Shown: positions 16,749 to 25,629 of the stretch, in pieces
Layout: every line of letters begins with the position of its first letter
How positions within the stretch are numbered: the stretch's first letter is position 1
Source: Pedobacter frigoris
GTDB taxonomy: Bacteria > Bacteroidota > Bacteroidia > Sphingobacteriales > Sphingobacteriaceae
Assembly (NCBI RefSeq): GCF_005116445.1
Contig: NZ_SWBQ01000002.1
Span: forward strand, 62,001-126,000
Direction: 5' to 3'
DNA length: 64,000 nucleotides
The notes under the pieces: model-generated
The model's input: the letters and a program-made list of their open reading frames with translations, nothing else
Database searches by the model: none
What the model was told of the DNA's origin: nothing
Program-made: the position numbers and the translations under genes

Positions 16749-17210
16749 TTAAAACTCCCTATCCGGTTTCAAAAAATGATAACTTTTACCCTTAGGATTT
16801 GGTCCATACTGATTGTCTCCGATCTCACCATCAGCAAAAAGCATCCATAAACCATAAAACGGGATGATCTGAAACCAACCGCTATTGCCCCTGTCGTGGC
16901 ATCGTTTGGCTCTTTGAGTAATTATGAATACAACTAGCGGGACATAAGTAATAAACACAATTGAAGCATGAATTGCATTGTCGGGTATTCTTAAAGCCGG
17001 AAAATCTATTGGGATTATCGTATGTTTAATAGGAACAACCATATGTTCTATGATACCCAACGATACCAATATGAAATTTACTATAGCGCTATAGCCATAG
17101 TATATCACCCAGCTGAACCAATACTCCAGCCTGCGAATGCGGCCATGAAATGAAAAAGGATTTTTAAACATCAAGAGGTTAATTATATCATTCAAAGGTA
17201 TCAATTCCAT
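16749..17210 (-). CDS. DUF805 inner-membrane protein
   Basis: A 153-aa protein with the DUF805 hallmarks: FHGRIRRLEYW near the N-terminus, three to four hydrophobic helices, RAKRCHDRGNSGWFQIIPFYGLWM, and a C-terminal GDNQYGPNPKG. DUF805 proteins are small inner-membrane proteins of unknown function. It diverges from the Fic gene with 56 bases between the start codons. Confidence 0.88.
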   Translation of the reverse strand: MELIPLNDIINLLMFKNPFSFHGRIRRLEYWFSWVIYYGYSAIVNFILVSLGIIEHMVVPIKHTIIPIDFPALRIPDNAIHASIVFITYVPLVVFIITQRAKRCHDRGNSGWFQIIPFYGLWMLFADGEIGDNQYGPNPKGKSYHFLKPDREF

Positions 17211-17266
17211 TTAATAACATGATGGTATTTTAGGCAAAACGCCTCGGATATTCTTATATTTACTGC

Positions 17267-18574
17267 ATGGAGCCAATACAAAAAGCATCAGAATTAGCAG
17301 ACACCTTAGCCAGCTTGCGTCCTTTAGATAAGGAACAGGAGGCCATTATTATGCAGAAATTTCGCTTGGATTGGAACTATAATTCTAATAATCTGGAAGG
17401 TAACTCCCTCACTTTCGGAGAAACAAAGGCCTTAATTCTTTTTGGCATTACTGCGCAAGGCAAACCATTAAAAGATCATTTCGAAATTACTGGTCACGAT
17501 GAAGCAATTAAATGGGTAACTGAATTGGTTTCTGGTGATCAGGATCTGACAGAGTATTTCATCAGACAGCTTCATCAATTGCTTTTAAAGGAAAGCTATG
17601 AAGTAAAAGCAATCACTCCTGACGGACAACCCACCAAACGCAGAATAAATGTAGGGCAATATAAGACTGCCCCCAACCATGTACAAACCAAAACAGGAGA
17701 GATTTTCAGATTTGCCACCCCTGAAGAAACTCCGGCAAAGATGCATGACCTGATTGAGTGGTACCGTACAAAAAGTGAAGAACCTAATGTCAACGCAATT
17801 ATTTTGGCCGCCGAATTTCACTATCGCTTTATCCGTATCCATCCTTTTGATGATGGCAATGGGAGAACAGCCAGAATTCTAATGAACTTTATATTAATGA
17901 AGTTTGGCTATCCGCCGGTAATCACCAAGACCGATGATAAGGAAAATTATTTTGGAGCTTTAAGACAAGCAGATGCAAGTATTATCCAGCCTTTTATTGA
18001 TTACATCGCAGTAAATTTGATTCGTTCACTAGAAATCATGATTGCAGGCGCCAAAGGCGAATCTATTGAAGAGCCGGATGATGTGGATAAAGAAATAGCC
18101 CTTCTGGAACAGAGATTGAAAACCCATGGCGAGAAACTCGAAGTTACTAAAACAAAAACTACACTAGTAGAAATATCCAAAACCTCCATTGAACCATTGT
18201 GGAACGGTTTTCTTGCCACATGCGCAAAATTTGATAAATTTTACTTGAGCAGTAGATTGTATGTTGAAACCGATGGTTTTACATGGACAAACAAAGATTT
18301 ATTTCCCCCTCTATCTGCCGTGTTTACAGACAACACGAGTTATATTAATTTCCTTTACGCATATGAGGAACTCAACCGTCCATCGTTGAGGGAATTTAAC
18401 TATCAATGCGTCATTAATATTTATTTTGATCTGACCAAAGGATATAAATTAGAATTTGGAAATGAAAGTATCACAAAAGGATACAATACTCAATTGACAG
18501 TTGGAGAAATTGAGTATATATCAAGAGCACTAGCTAAGGCTCATACAGCATTCATCGATGAGAAACTAAAGTAA
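17267..18574 (+). CDS. Fic-domain protein (probable AMP-transferase) with N-terminal inhibitory helix
   Basis: A 435-aa protein with the full Fic active site HPFDDGNGRTAR (H192 to R203), expected to transfer AMP from ATP to a hydroxyl side chain. Near the N-terminus S40-N-N-L-E44-G-N matches the (S/T)xxxE(G/N) inhibitory helix, so this is a class II, self-inhibited Fic protein whose glutamate blocks ATP placement until released. A C-terminal region of about 200 residues follows and may select targets. No signal peptide, so it acts in the cytoplasm. No antitoxin gene is visible beside it, as expected for class II. Confidence 0.9.
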   Translation: MEPIQKASELADTLASLRPLDKEQEAIIMQKFRLDWNYNSNNLEGNSLTFGETKALILFGITAQGKPLKDHFEITGHDEAIKWVTELVSGDQDLTEYFIRQLHQLLLKESYEVKAITPDGQPTKRRINVGQYKTAPNHVQTKTGEIFRFATPEETPAKMHDLIEWYRTKSEEPNVNAIILAAEFHYRFIRIHPFDDGNGRTARILMNFILMKFGYPPVITKTDDKENYFGALRQADASIIQPFIDYIAVNLIRSLEIMIAGAKGESIEEPDDVDKEIALLEQRLKTHGEKLEVTKTKTTLVEISKTSIEPLWNGFLATCAKFDKFYLSSRLYVETDGFTWTNKDLFPPLSAVFTDNTSYINFLYAYEELNRPSLREFNYQCVINIYFDLTKGYKLEFGNESITKGYNTQLTVGEIEYISRALAKAHTAFIDEKLK

Positions 18575-18607
18575 AGACCCCTACGAATAACCTATGTCGC
18601 AAAATAA

Positions 18608-18688
18608 TCACCCCAGCAATCCCACAGTAAGCCAGGCAAAAATCAGGATAAACAGCAGTTTAAATTTATACCTCGTTCTTGTGTTCAT
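18608..18688 (-). CDS. Possible 26-aa membrane peptide
   Basis: ATG at 18688 opens a 26-residue frame that starts with basic residues (MNTRTRYKFK) and ends in one hydrophobic helix (LLFILIFAWLTVGLLG). The layout is that of a very small membrane protein. It lies alone between the Fic and mannonate dehydratase genes. Only the composition supports it, so it may not be translated. Confidence 0.3.
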   Translation of the reverse strand: MNTRTRYKFKLLFILIFAWLTVGLLG

Positions 18689-18753
18689 GTCACTAATCTA
18701 ACAAAAAACGGAGTCATCTCAAATCACCGTCAACTGATCATCTCTGGAAACTG

Positions 18754-19926
18754 TTACGCGGAGATAAACTTTAAAATTGCGTGCTCCAGTCCTCTCAACT
18801 CAGCCAGTCCTTTTAGTCTTCCAATAGCAGAATAACCCGGATATGTCTTTTTATGCAGATCATCCAGCATCTGGTGACCGTGATCGGGACGCATTGGTAT
18901 AGATACATTTAACCGCTGCTGAAGCTTTGCGATTTCCTTCACCACGCCGAACATATCGGCATCGCCTTCCAGATGGTTGGCTTCATAGAAATCGCCTTCA
19001 TCATTGCGCTGGGTGCTGCGCAGGTGGAGAAAGAAAATATGCGCACCCAACCTGCCGATCATCCCCTTAAGGTCATTGTCTGCACGTGCGCCAAATGAGC
19101 CCGTACAGAAGCAGAGCCCATTGTTCGGCGAAGGAACAGCATCCAGCATTTCTCTTACATCGGCCTCGGTACACATGATCCTTGGTAACGACAATATAGA
19201 GAATGGAGGATCGTCTGGATGGATTGCCATCTGAAGGCCTTCTTGTTCTGCTACAGGAATTATGGCCTCCAAAAAAGCATAGAGGTGAGCTTTCAGTTTA
19301 TTTGTATCTATATGCGCATAGGTCTTTAAAGCCTTCAAAATATCTTCGGCCCTGAACGGCTCCCCCGTTCCCGGCAGACTCAGCAATGCATTTCCGTAGA
19401 GGGTGTCTTTTTCAACCTGACTTAGTCCGATAAAGTATTTCCCTGCTTTGAGCAGATCTTTCTGATCGTAGTCTCTTTCTGCATCCGGACGTTTCAGCAA
19501 AAAAACATCAAATGCAATGAAAGCAGCTTTTTCAAAATACAGTGCTTTACTGCCGTCTTCAAGCTCATAGGAAACATTGGTACGCATCCAATCCAATATG
19601 GGCATGAAATTATAGGTGATAACCTTCAGGCCGCATTTGGCTACATTGCGCATGCTGAGCTTATAGTTTTCAATATACAGTTCGTAGTCGCCAGTCCTTT
19701 TCTTGATGTCTTCATGTACAGGTAGGCTTTCTATCACCGTCCAGGTTAAGCCCACACTTTCAATTTCAGCCTTGCGCTTTTTTATTTCAGCAAGTGGCCA
19801 AACTGCACCAACGGGAATGTGGTGCAGGGCAGTAACAACACCGGACGCTCCGCTTTGGCGGATATCCTGAAGGCTAACCGGGTCACTGGGGCCGAACCAC
19901 CGCATTGTTTGTTCCATTTTTTGCAT
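18754..19926 (-). CDS. uxuA: Mannonate dehydratase
   Basis: Converts D-mannonate to 2-keto-3-deoxygluconate in hexuronate breakdown. The N-terminus [33 protein letters not shown] follows UxuA closely. Later blocks include [31 protein letters not shown] and [12 protein letters not shown], which carry the metal-binding residues. The length (about 390 aa) is right for the family. The open frame begins with TTG at 19935; ATG 19926 is preferred, and ATG 19917 (MEQT, as in E. coli) is also possible. It follows the SDR gene by 12 bases, so the two form one operon under the neighbouring LacI-type regulator. Confidence 0.93.
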   Translation of the reverse strand: MQKMEQTMRWFGPSDPVSLQDIRQSGASGVVTALHHIPVGAVWPLAEIKKRKAEIESVGLTWTVIESLPVHEDIKKRTGDYELYIENYKLSMRNVAKCGLKVITYNFMPILDWMRTNVSYELEDGSKALYFEKAAFIAFDVFLLKRPDAERDYDQKDLLKAGKYFIGLSQVEKDTLYGNALLSLPGTGEPFRAEDILKALKTYAHIDTNKLKAHLYAFLEAIIPVAEQEGLQMAIHPDDPPFSILSLPRIMCTEADVREMLDAVPSPNNGLCFCTGSFGARADNDLKGMIGRLGAHIFFLHLRSTQRNDEGDFYEANHLEGDADMFGVVKEIAKLQQRLNVSIPMRPDHGHQMLDDLHKKTYPGYSAIGRLKGLAELRGLEHAILKFISA

Positions 19927-19938
19927 AACGCTCAATTG

Positions 19939-20691
19939 TTAAAAGCCGATTGAATTACCGCCATCGACCGGCATCACGATTCCAGTAATGTATTTCGACT
20001 GATCTGAGGCCAGGAAATAAGCTGCCGCTCCGATATCAGAGGGCATGCCCAATGCACCCATCGGAGTCCGGGACAATACCTTGTTTTTTCTTTCCGGATC
20101 GTTGTCCAGCGCTTTAGCCGACATGTCTGTCGCGATAAACCCAGGTGCAATGCAATTCACACGGATGCCAGACGGAGAGAGTTCCACAGCCAGCGCCCTC
20201 GTCATCCCTTCAATGCCCGATTTAGCCGCTGTATAAGCGATCACCTTCGGAATGCCATATTGTGAGGCCATCGAACTGATGTTGATGATACTGCCGGATT
20301 TTTCGGCAAGCATGATTTTGGAAACTTCTCGTGTGAGGGAAAATACAGATACAAGATTTGTGAGGATGATCTCATTAAAATCTTCATCCGTTACTTCTAT
20401 GAATGGTTTTTTGGAGTTAATCCCCGCATTATTTACCAGGATGTCTATTTTGCCGTAACGGGCACTGATGTCGTGGATCAGCTCAGGGATCTTGTCCAGG
20501 AGGCGGACATCAAAAGCAACGTAGGTGGCTAGTTCACCCAGCTGTTCACATGCGGTCTTCAGTTTTTGTTCATTTCTACCTATAAGTATGGTAAAAATGT
20601 CGTTTTTTACAAAACATTGGGCGATCGCAAATCCAAGGCCTGAGCCGCCACCGGTTACTATTGCAATCTTTCTTTCTTTAACAGCTTTCAT
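19939..20691 (-). CDS. SDR oxidoreductase, probable D-mannonate (fructuronate) oxidoreductase
   Basis: A 250-aa classical SDR: cofactor loop TGGGSGLGFAIA (13-24), NNAG at 87-90, Ser140, catalytic Tyr153 and Lys157, and the PVDGGNSIGF ending. Linkage to uxuA with 12 bases between them suggests that it interconverts D-fructuronate and D-mannonate, replacing the unrelated UxuB of enterobacteria. SDRs in this genomic place are commonly given that role; the substrate is inferred from the neighbourhood, not from motifs. A 10-bp inverted repeat lies just upstream of the start codon. Confidence 0.85.
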   Translation of the reverse strand: MKAVKERKIAIVTGGGSGLGFAIAQCFVKNDIFTILIGRNEQKLKTACEQLGELATYVAFDVRLLDKIPELIHDISARYGKIDILVNNAGINSKKPFIEVTDEDFNEIILTNLVSVFSLTREVSKIMLAEKSGSIINISSMASQYGIPKVIAYTAAKSGIEGMTRALAVELSPSGIRVNCIAPGFIATDMSAKALDNDPERKNKVLSRTPMGALGMPSDIGAAAYFLASDQSKYITGIVMPVDGGNSIGF

Positions 20692-20696
20692 TAAGG

Positions 20697-20736
20697 CATT
20701 CGGTTGAAGGTTTATCGTTATTATAACAACCGAATG
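20697..20736. promoter_or_regulatory. Inverted repeat upstream of the SDR-uxuA operon
   Basis: CATTCGGTTG (20697-20706) and its exact complement CAACCGAATG (20727-20736) are separated by 20 bases and end 6 bases before the SDR start codon. Each arm contains the CGGTTG core that also occurs in the two candidate LacI-type operators nearby. It may be a pair of operator half-sites or a leader hairpin. Confidence 0.5.
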
Positions 20737-20756
20737 TAGCTATAAATATTATAAAA

Positions 20757-21788
20757 TTACAATCGGTTGCATAAAGATGAGTCCCTTACAATGAGTTCGG
20801 ACCGGAGTACTATTGAATTTGTAGAGTTTATGTTCTGCTGTCCATTTAAATGTGAGATCAATTTACGGGCGGCTATTTGCCCCATTTCTACACCCGGATA
20901 GCTGATGGTAGATAGAGCAGGCCTGATTATCTTTGAAATAGGGTCGTTATTGAATCCGATAAAAGCAATATCCTCAGGAATTTTTATTCCTGAATCCATG
21001 AGTTTCATCATACAATTTGCCGCACAGTTGTCATTGTCTACAAACACGCCGTCGGGTAAAGGGCTCATTTTCAGAATCTGCTCAGCACAGTCTATCCCTG
21101 CCTGTTCATCTAACATGGTTACGAACGTCTGGTCCTTATTCAATTCAATACCTGCTTCGGCGAGTGCTGACTCATATCCCTTCTGACGTTCTGAATAAAC
21201 ATTTCTTTCCTGGTTTCCTGTAATGTGGATGATGTTTTTACATCCCTGGTCCAGCAAATGCCTCGTGGCCAGATAGCCCGATTTCTGATTGTCGATGATA
21301 ATCCCCGGACACATGGGATGGTCTAAGGTACGGTCGAAAAACAACACAGGAACTCCTTTTTGCAATAGCATTTCAAATTGGGATACTCCGTTTGTATTGT
21401 ATGCCACAGACACCATTAAACCGTCAACGCGGTTATTGAACATGGTTTTTATGTTTACAGCTTCTTTATCGGCCGACTCCAGCGACTGACTGATAATCAG
21501 GTTGTAATTTGCTTCATTGGCTACTTTTTCCATTCCCGCAAGCACATCAGACATAAAACTGCTGTTCATTCTCGGAATGATCACACCTATGGTATTGGTG
21601 CGTTTGCTCCTGAGGTTGCTGGCAAAAGTATTGAAACGATAGCCCATTTCAACAGCGACATCTGTGATCCTTTTCTTAGTCTTCTTGCTGATGGCAGGGT
21701 TATCTTTTAACCCCCGGCTAACTGTAGTAGCAGAAAGATCAAGCCTTTTGGCAATGTCATAAATGGTTACTTCTTTTTCTGAATACAT
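20757..21788 (-). CDS. LacI-family transcriptional regulator
   Basis: A protein of about 343 aa. The N-terminal helix-turn-helix TIYDIAKRLDLSATTVSRGLKDNPAIS is followed by the hinge segment MGYRFNTFASNLRSKRTNTIGVI and a periplasmic-binding-protein-like sensor domain (GLMVS, GCKNIIHITG, PDGVFVDND, IAFIGFNNDPIS). The listed frame starts at TTG 21791; ATG 21788 is used here. It lies between the uxuA operon, read in the same direction, and the divergent ThuA operon. Candidate palindromic operators flank it on both sides, so it probably represses both operons and itself until a sugar-acid inducer binds. Confidence 0.92.
   Translation of the reverse strand: MYSEKEVTIYDIAKRLDLSATTVSRGLKDNPAISKKTKKRITDVAVEMGYRFNTFASNLRSKRTNTIGVIIPRMNSSFMSDVLAGMEKVANEANYNLIISQSLESADKEAVNIKTMFNNRVDGLMVSVAYNTNGVSQFEMLLQKGVPVLFFDRTLDHPMCPGIIIDNQKSGYLATRHLLDQGCKNIIHITGNQERNVYSERQKGYESALAEAGIELNKDQTFVTMLDEQAGIDCAEQILKMSPLPDGVFVDNDNCAANCMMKLMDSGIKIPEDIAFIGFNNDPISKIIRPALSTISYPGVEMGQIAARKLISHLNGQQNINSTNSIVLRSELIVRDSSLCNRL
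20758..20771. promoter_or_regulatory. Candidate LacI-type operator upstream of the SDR-uxuA operon
   Basis: TACAATCGGTTGCA (complement TGCAACCGATTGTA) is a near-perfect 14-bp palindrome with a central CG, the classic LacI-family operator form. It covers the last codons of the LacI gene, 67 bases before the SDR start. It shares the 11-mer ATCGGTTGCAT with the site at 21858. Confidence 0.5.
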
Positions 21789-21853
21789 CAATATTTGAGA
21801 TCTGATCCTTTAAATCATTTATACCTAAATACAATACTACGATTTATTATTTA

Positions 21854-21867
21854 TGCTATCGGTTGCA
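21854..21867. promoter_or_regulatory. Candidate LacI-type operator between LacI and ThuA genes
   Basis: TGCTATCGGTTGCA is an imperfect palindrome (TGCnAnCGnTnGCA). It overlaps the presumed -33 element (TTG, 21863-21865) of the ThuA promoter, so a bound repressor would block RNA polymerase. It is also about 65 bases upstream of the LacI start codon. Confidence 0.5.
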
Positions 21868-21884
21868 TTCTTAAATATTATTTA

Positions 21885-21892
21885 TAGCTTTA
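21885..21892 (+). promoter_or_regulatory. Candidate -7 box of the ThuA-oxidoreductase operon
   Basis: TAGCTTTA is one base from the Bacteroidota TAnnTTTG box and lies 19 bases after a TTG (21863-21865). It is 25 bases before the ThuA start codon. Confidence 0.35.
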
Positions 21893-21917
21893 ACCATAGA
21901 AATACTAAAACAACCAA

Positions 21918-22784
21918 ATGAAAATGCAAATCTTAACACTTAAATTAAAAGCTTTTATCTTACTTTTTGTAGTGGGGATACTATTTATCCACCCTGCCCG
22001 GGCTGTTGAAAATCTTCCGGCTTTAAAAAAGGTTAAAGTATTGGTCTATACCAAAAACGGAAAAGGCTTCGTACATGACAATATTCCTTATGCTGTAAAG
22101 TGTATTGAAAAACTAGGAAAAGAGAATGGGTTTGAAACGGTAGTTTCTGATGATCCTGCTGTTTTTACTGAAGCCAATTTACAACAGTATACCTGTTTGA
22201 TATTCCCAAGCACCAACAATGATGTTTTCGATACGGATGCGCAGAGACTGGCGTTCAGAAGATACATTGAAGCTGGAGGCGGACTTGTCGGCCTGCATTC
22301 GGTCACCGGTACGGAAAGAAACTGGACCTGGTTTAAACAAATGCTGGGCGGTACTTTTTCCTGGCATGCGGTAAATCAGAAATTTTCTGTTAAAGTGATA
22401 GATCCCTCCCACCCATCTGTAAAAGGACTACCTATGGTTTGGGAAAGAAAGGATGAGTGTTATTTTGCTAAAGAGTTATACCCTGGAATTAAAGTGGTGA
22501 TGGCACATGACGTGACTTCGCTGGATTCCTCAGTACCAGCAACAGCAAACATGATCAATAAATTCTCCGCTCCTTTCTCAACGCTATACCCTGCAGTATG
22601 GTATCAGAAATTTGATGGCGGCAATGTCTGGATTACCGCGCTGGGCCATGACAAAGAGAACTATGAAGATCCTGTCTTTGTGAAACATGTGCTTCAGGGC
22701 ATCAATTTCGTTGTAGGGCAATACAAAAAACTAGATTACAGTAAAGCATATGCGGATTCCAGAGACACCCCTCTGCGCTATTAA
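21918..22784 (+). CDS. Secreted ThuA-domain protein
   Basis: A 288-aa protein with a signal peptide (AFILLFVVGILFIHPARA). The rest is a ThuA-like class I glutamine-amidotransferase-fold domain: VKVLVYTKNGKGFVHDNIPYAV, YTCLIFPSTNNDVF, GGGLVGLHSVTG, FSWHAVNQKFSVKV, PAVWYQKFDGGNVWITALGH. The fold lacks the usual catalytic triad. In Bacteroidota such proteins accompany secreted Gfo/Idh/MocA oxidoreductases, as here. It is the first gene of a three-gene operon; it may act on or bind oxidised sugars. Confidence 0.88.
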   Translation: MKMQILTLKLKAFILLFVVGILFIHPARAVENLPALKKVKVLVYTKNGKGFVHDNIPYAVKCIEKLGKENGFETVVSDDPAVFTEANLQQYTCLIFPSTNNDVFDTDAQRLAFRRYIEAGGGLVGLHSVTGTERNWTWFKQMLGGTFSWHAVNQKFSVKVIDPSHPSVKGLPMVWERKDECYFAKELYPGIKVVMAHDVTSLDSSVPATANMINKFSAPFSTLYPAVWYQKFDGGNVWITALGHDKENYEDPVFVKHVLQGINFVVGQYKKLDYSKAYADSRDTPLRY

Positions 22785-22819
22785 TCAACCCTAACCAATT
22801 ATAATATATACTGATCGTT

Positions 22820-24250
22820 ATGAATGAAAATGAAAAACTTCCTTATAGCAGAAGGGATTTTGTGAAAACTGCCGTTAAAGGAGCTGTGCTTACGTCTGTT
22901 GCAGTAAGTGGCTTCCCGACTATAGTTCCCGCTTCTGTATTTGGTAAAAATGCACCTAGTAATAAAATCAATATAGGACAGATCGGTTGTGGCAGGATTG
23001 CTGTAACGCATGATCTGATAGAAACTTTTAAACACGAAAGCGCACGCATTGTGGCAATCGCAGATTTGGATAGCAACAGGTTGCAGGGCGGTAAAAAGCT
23101 GGTGGAAGGCTGGTATACCAAAAAGACCGGCAACTCCAATTACATCGACATTAAAACTTATGACAACTACCAGGAACTGCTGGCCAATAAAGATATTGAT
23201 GCGGTGATGATCAGTACCCCCGATCACTGGCACGCCCAGCCTGCTATAGAGGCTGCCCTGGCCGGGAAACACATTTATCTTCAGAAACCCACTTCTTTGA
23301 CAATAGAGGAAGGCAGGACGATGAGCGATATGGTCAAAAAATCAGGGGTTATTTTTCAGCTGGGCAGTCAGCAACGCTCAGTAAATCCATGGCCACAGTT
23401 TAAAAGGGCTTGTGAACTGGTTAGGAACGGCAGAATCGGGAAACTGAAAAGCGTACAGATCGGTCTTCCTTCTGATCCGGCTGGTGGTATCGCAACGGAA
23501 ATGCCGATCCCGGCTAATTTCAATTATGACATGTGGCTGGGCTCTACTCCTTATATCTATTATACTCAGGACAGGGTTCACTCAGCGGATGTGGAGTCGC
23601 GCGGCGGATGGCTGAGGTGTGAACAGTTTGGCGCAGGCATGATTACCGGCTGGGGTGTGCATCACATCGATATTGCGCATTGGGGAATGAATACAGAATA
23701 TACCGGGCCGATAGAGATTGAGGCTAAAGCGGAATTCCCTAAAAATGGCTTATGGAATGTACATGGCAGTTATGAGGTTCATGCAAAATATGCAAACGGA
23801 GTGGACATGTTCATAAACAGCAAAAACCCCAACGGGATAAAATTTGAAGGGACTGACGGCTGGATCTTTGTAACCCGCGGCAGTGTTGGGGTGACCAAGA
23901 CTGACCCTGGTGCTGGTGGACCACCAAGTAAGGCTTTTTATGCGAGCGACCCTGGCCTACTCACTTCTAAGATAGAACCTAATGAGGTCCATTTGTATGA
24001 AAGTCCGGAACAACACGCAAACTGGCTGGATTGCATACAAAGCGGAAAACCGACCATTAGCCCGGTAGAAGTAGCACACCGCTCCTGCAGTGCCTGCCTC
24101 GTGGCTCATGCTGCCATGAAATCTCCAAAGAAATTGTATTGGGATCCTAAGAAAGAAGTATTTAAAAACGATATTGAGGCCAATAAATTATTATCGAGAC
24201 CTCAGCGTTATCCTTATGGCACGAATTACATTGTTAATAAGAAGGGCTGA
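22820..24250 (+). CDS. Tat-exported Gfo/Idh/MocA-family oxidoreductase
   Basis: A 476-aa protein. The N-terminal YSRRDFVKTAVKGAVLTSVAVSG is a twin-arginine signal, so it is folded with its cofactor before export. A Rossmann domain follows (INIGQIGCGRIAVTHD, VAIADLD, YDNYQELLANKDIDAVMISTPDHWHAQPAIEAALAGKHIYLQKP). Its EKP-like lysine position reads QKP, and the C-terminal domain has GWGVHHIDIAHWG. It is expected to use a tightly held NAD(P) to oxidise or epimerise sugars in the periplasm. It ends one base into the next gene (TGATG). Confidence 0.92.
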   Translation: MNENEKLPYSRRDFVKTAVKGAVLTSVAVSGFPTIVPASVFGKNAPSNKINIGQIGCGRIAVTHDLIETFKHESARIVAIADLDSNRLQGGKKLVEGWYTKKTGNSNYIDIKTYDNYQELLANKDIDAVMISTPDHWHAQPAIEAALAGKHIYLQKPTSLTIEEGRTMSDMVKKSGVIFQLGSQQRSVNPWPQFKRACELVRNGRIGKLKSVQIGLPSDPAGGIATEMPIPANFNYDMWLGSTPYIYYTQDRVHSADVESRGGWLRCEQFGAGMITGWGVHHIDIAHWGMNTEYTGPIEIEAKAEFPKNGLWNVHGSYEVHAKYANGVDMFINSKNPNGIKFEGTDGWIFVTRGSVGVTKTDPGAGGPPSKAFYASDPGLLTSKIEPNEVHLYESPEQHANWLDCIQSGKPTISPVEVAHRSCSACLVAHAAMKSPKKLYWDPKKEVFKNDIEANKLLSRPQRYPYGTNYIVNKKG

Positions 24251-25626
24251 TGATGAAGAATAAGCTAATGGCAATTACTTTAACGGCACTGTTTGGCTGT
24301 GGCCAGCCTGAAAATAAAAATATAGATACTGTTAGATTTATCACACTGGACCCGGGGCACTTTCATGCTGCCCTGGTACAAAAATCGATGTATCCTGGTG
24401 TAGATTCGACAGTTCAAGTGTATGCGCCGGAAGGCAATGATGTACAATTACATCTGGCAAAAATTGGCACGTATAATCAGCGCACAGATCAACCGACCCA
24501 ATGGAAGGAAGAGCTTTATCTGGGAAATGATTATTTTGAAAAGATGCTTTCTGAAAAGAAAGGAAATGTAGTTGTTCTGGCCGGCAACAATCAGAAAAAA
24601 ACGGAATATATCGGGAGAACTATTGAGGCCGGGTTAAATGTACTCGCCGATAAGCCTATGGCAATTGACAAGGCGAGTTTTGATGTGCTGCAGGCTGCGT
24701 TTAAAACTGCCGCAGACAAGGACTTGTTATTGTATGATATCATGACCGAACGTTATGAGATCAGCACCATGCTGCAAAAGGAATTCTCTATGCTGCCCGA
24801 GGTGTTCGGCCAGCTCGAAAAAGGCAGTCCGGATAATCCCGCTGTGACCAAAGAAAGCGTGCATCATTTTTATAAATATGTGTCAGGGAAAGCCCTGGTA
24901 AGACCGGCATGGTTTATGGATGTAGCACAGGAAGGTGAGGGTATTGTAGATGTCACTACGCATCTGGTAGACCTGGTTCAATGGGAATGTTTTCCCGGAC
25001 AAATCATTGATTATAAAAAAGACATTGAGCTGTTGTCTGCAACAAGATCGGCTACCGAGCTGACCTTAAGCGAGTTTAATACAGTGACCCAATCCAATGG
25101 CTTTCCCGCTTACCTGAAGAAGGATGTAGTACATGACAGCCTGCTTAAAGTGTTTTCAAACGGAGAAATCAACTATAAATTAAAGGGTATTCATGCTAAA
25201 GTTTCGGTGAAATGGAATTATAAAGCCCCGGAAGGTACCGGTGACACGCATTATTCTATTATGCGCGGAACAAGGGCCAACCTGATCATCAGACAGGGAG
25301 CGGAACAGCAATTTAAGCCTGAATTATACATCGAGCCGGTCAAATCAGGAGATACTGCTTTTGAAGCAGCACTGTCCGCCGGTTTAAAGAAACTGCAGGT
25401 TAAATTCCCTGGCATCGATATAAAGAAGACACACAAAGGATGGCAGATCGTAATTCCTGACAAGTATAAAGAGGGTCATGAAATGCACTTTGCAAGGGTT
25501 ACAGAAAAGTTCCTGGACTACCTGAAAAACAAAAACATGCCTTCATGGGAAGTACCAAATATGATTGCCAAATATTACCTGACCACCGCAGCTTTGGAGC
25601 TTGCAAGGAAATCTAAGGAGAAGTAA
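24250..25626 (+). CDS. Gfo/Idh/MocA-like oxidoreductase lipoprotein with putative-oxidoreductase C-terminal domain
   Basis: A 458-aa protein. The short N-terminus MKNKLMAITLTALFGC looks like a lipoprotein signal (Cys near 17). The Rossmann-like part has lost the usual glycine motif (FITLDPGHFHAALVQ) but keeps the GLNVLADKPMAID segment with the EKP-type lysine and EGIVDVTTHLVDLVQW. The C-terminal part (from about residue 260) matches the oxidoreductase C-terminal domain typical of these Bacteroidota proteins. Its start overlaps the upstream stop, so it is the third member of the ThuA operon and probably works on the same sugar derivative. Confidence 0.85.
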   Translation: MMKNKLMAITLTALFGCGQPENKNIDTVRFITLDPGHFHAALVQKSMYPGVDSTVQVYAPEGNDVQLHLAKIGTYNQRTDQPTQWKEELYLGNDYFEKMLSEKKGNVVVLAGNNQKKTEYIGRTIEAGLNVLADKPMAIDKASFDVLQAAFKTAADKDLLLYDIMTERYEISTMLQKEFSMLPEVFGQLEKGSPDNPAVTKESVHHFYKYVSGKALVRPAWFMDVAQEGEGIVDVTTHLVDLVQWECFPGQIIDYKKDIELLSATRSATELTLSEFNTVTQSNGFPAYLKKDVVHDSLLKVFSNGEINYKLKGIHAKVSVKWNYKAPEGTGDTHYSIMRGTRANLIIRQGAEQQFKPELYIEPVKSGDTAFEAALSAGLKKLQVKFPGIDIKKTHKGWQIVIPDKYKEGHEMHFARVTEKFLDYLKNKNMPSWEVPNMIAKYYLTTAALELARKSKEK

Positions 25627-25629
25627 CGG

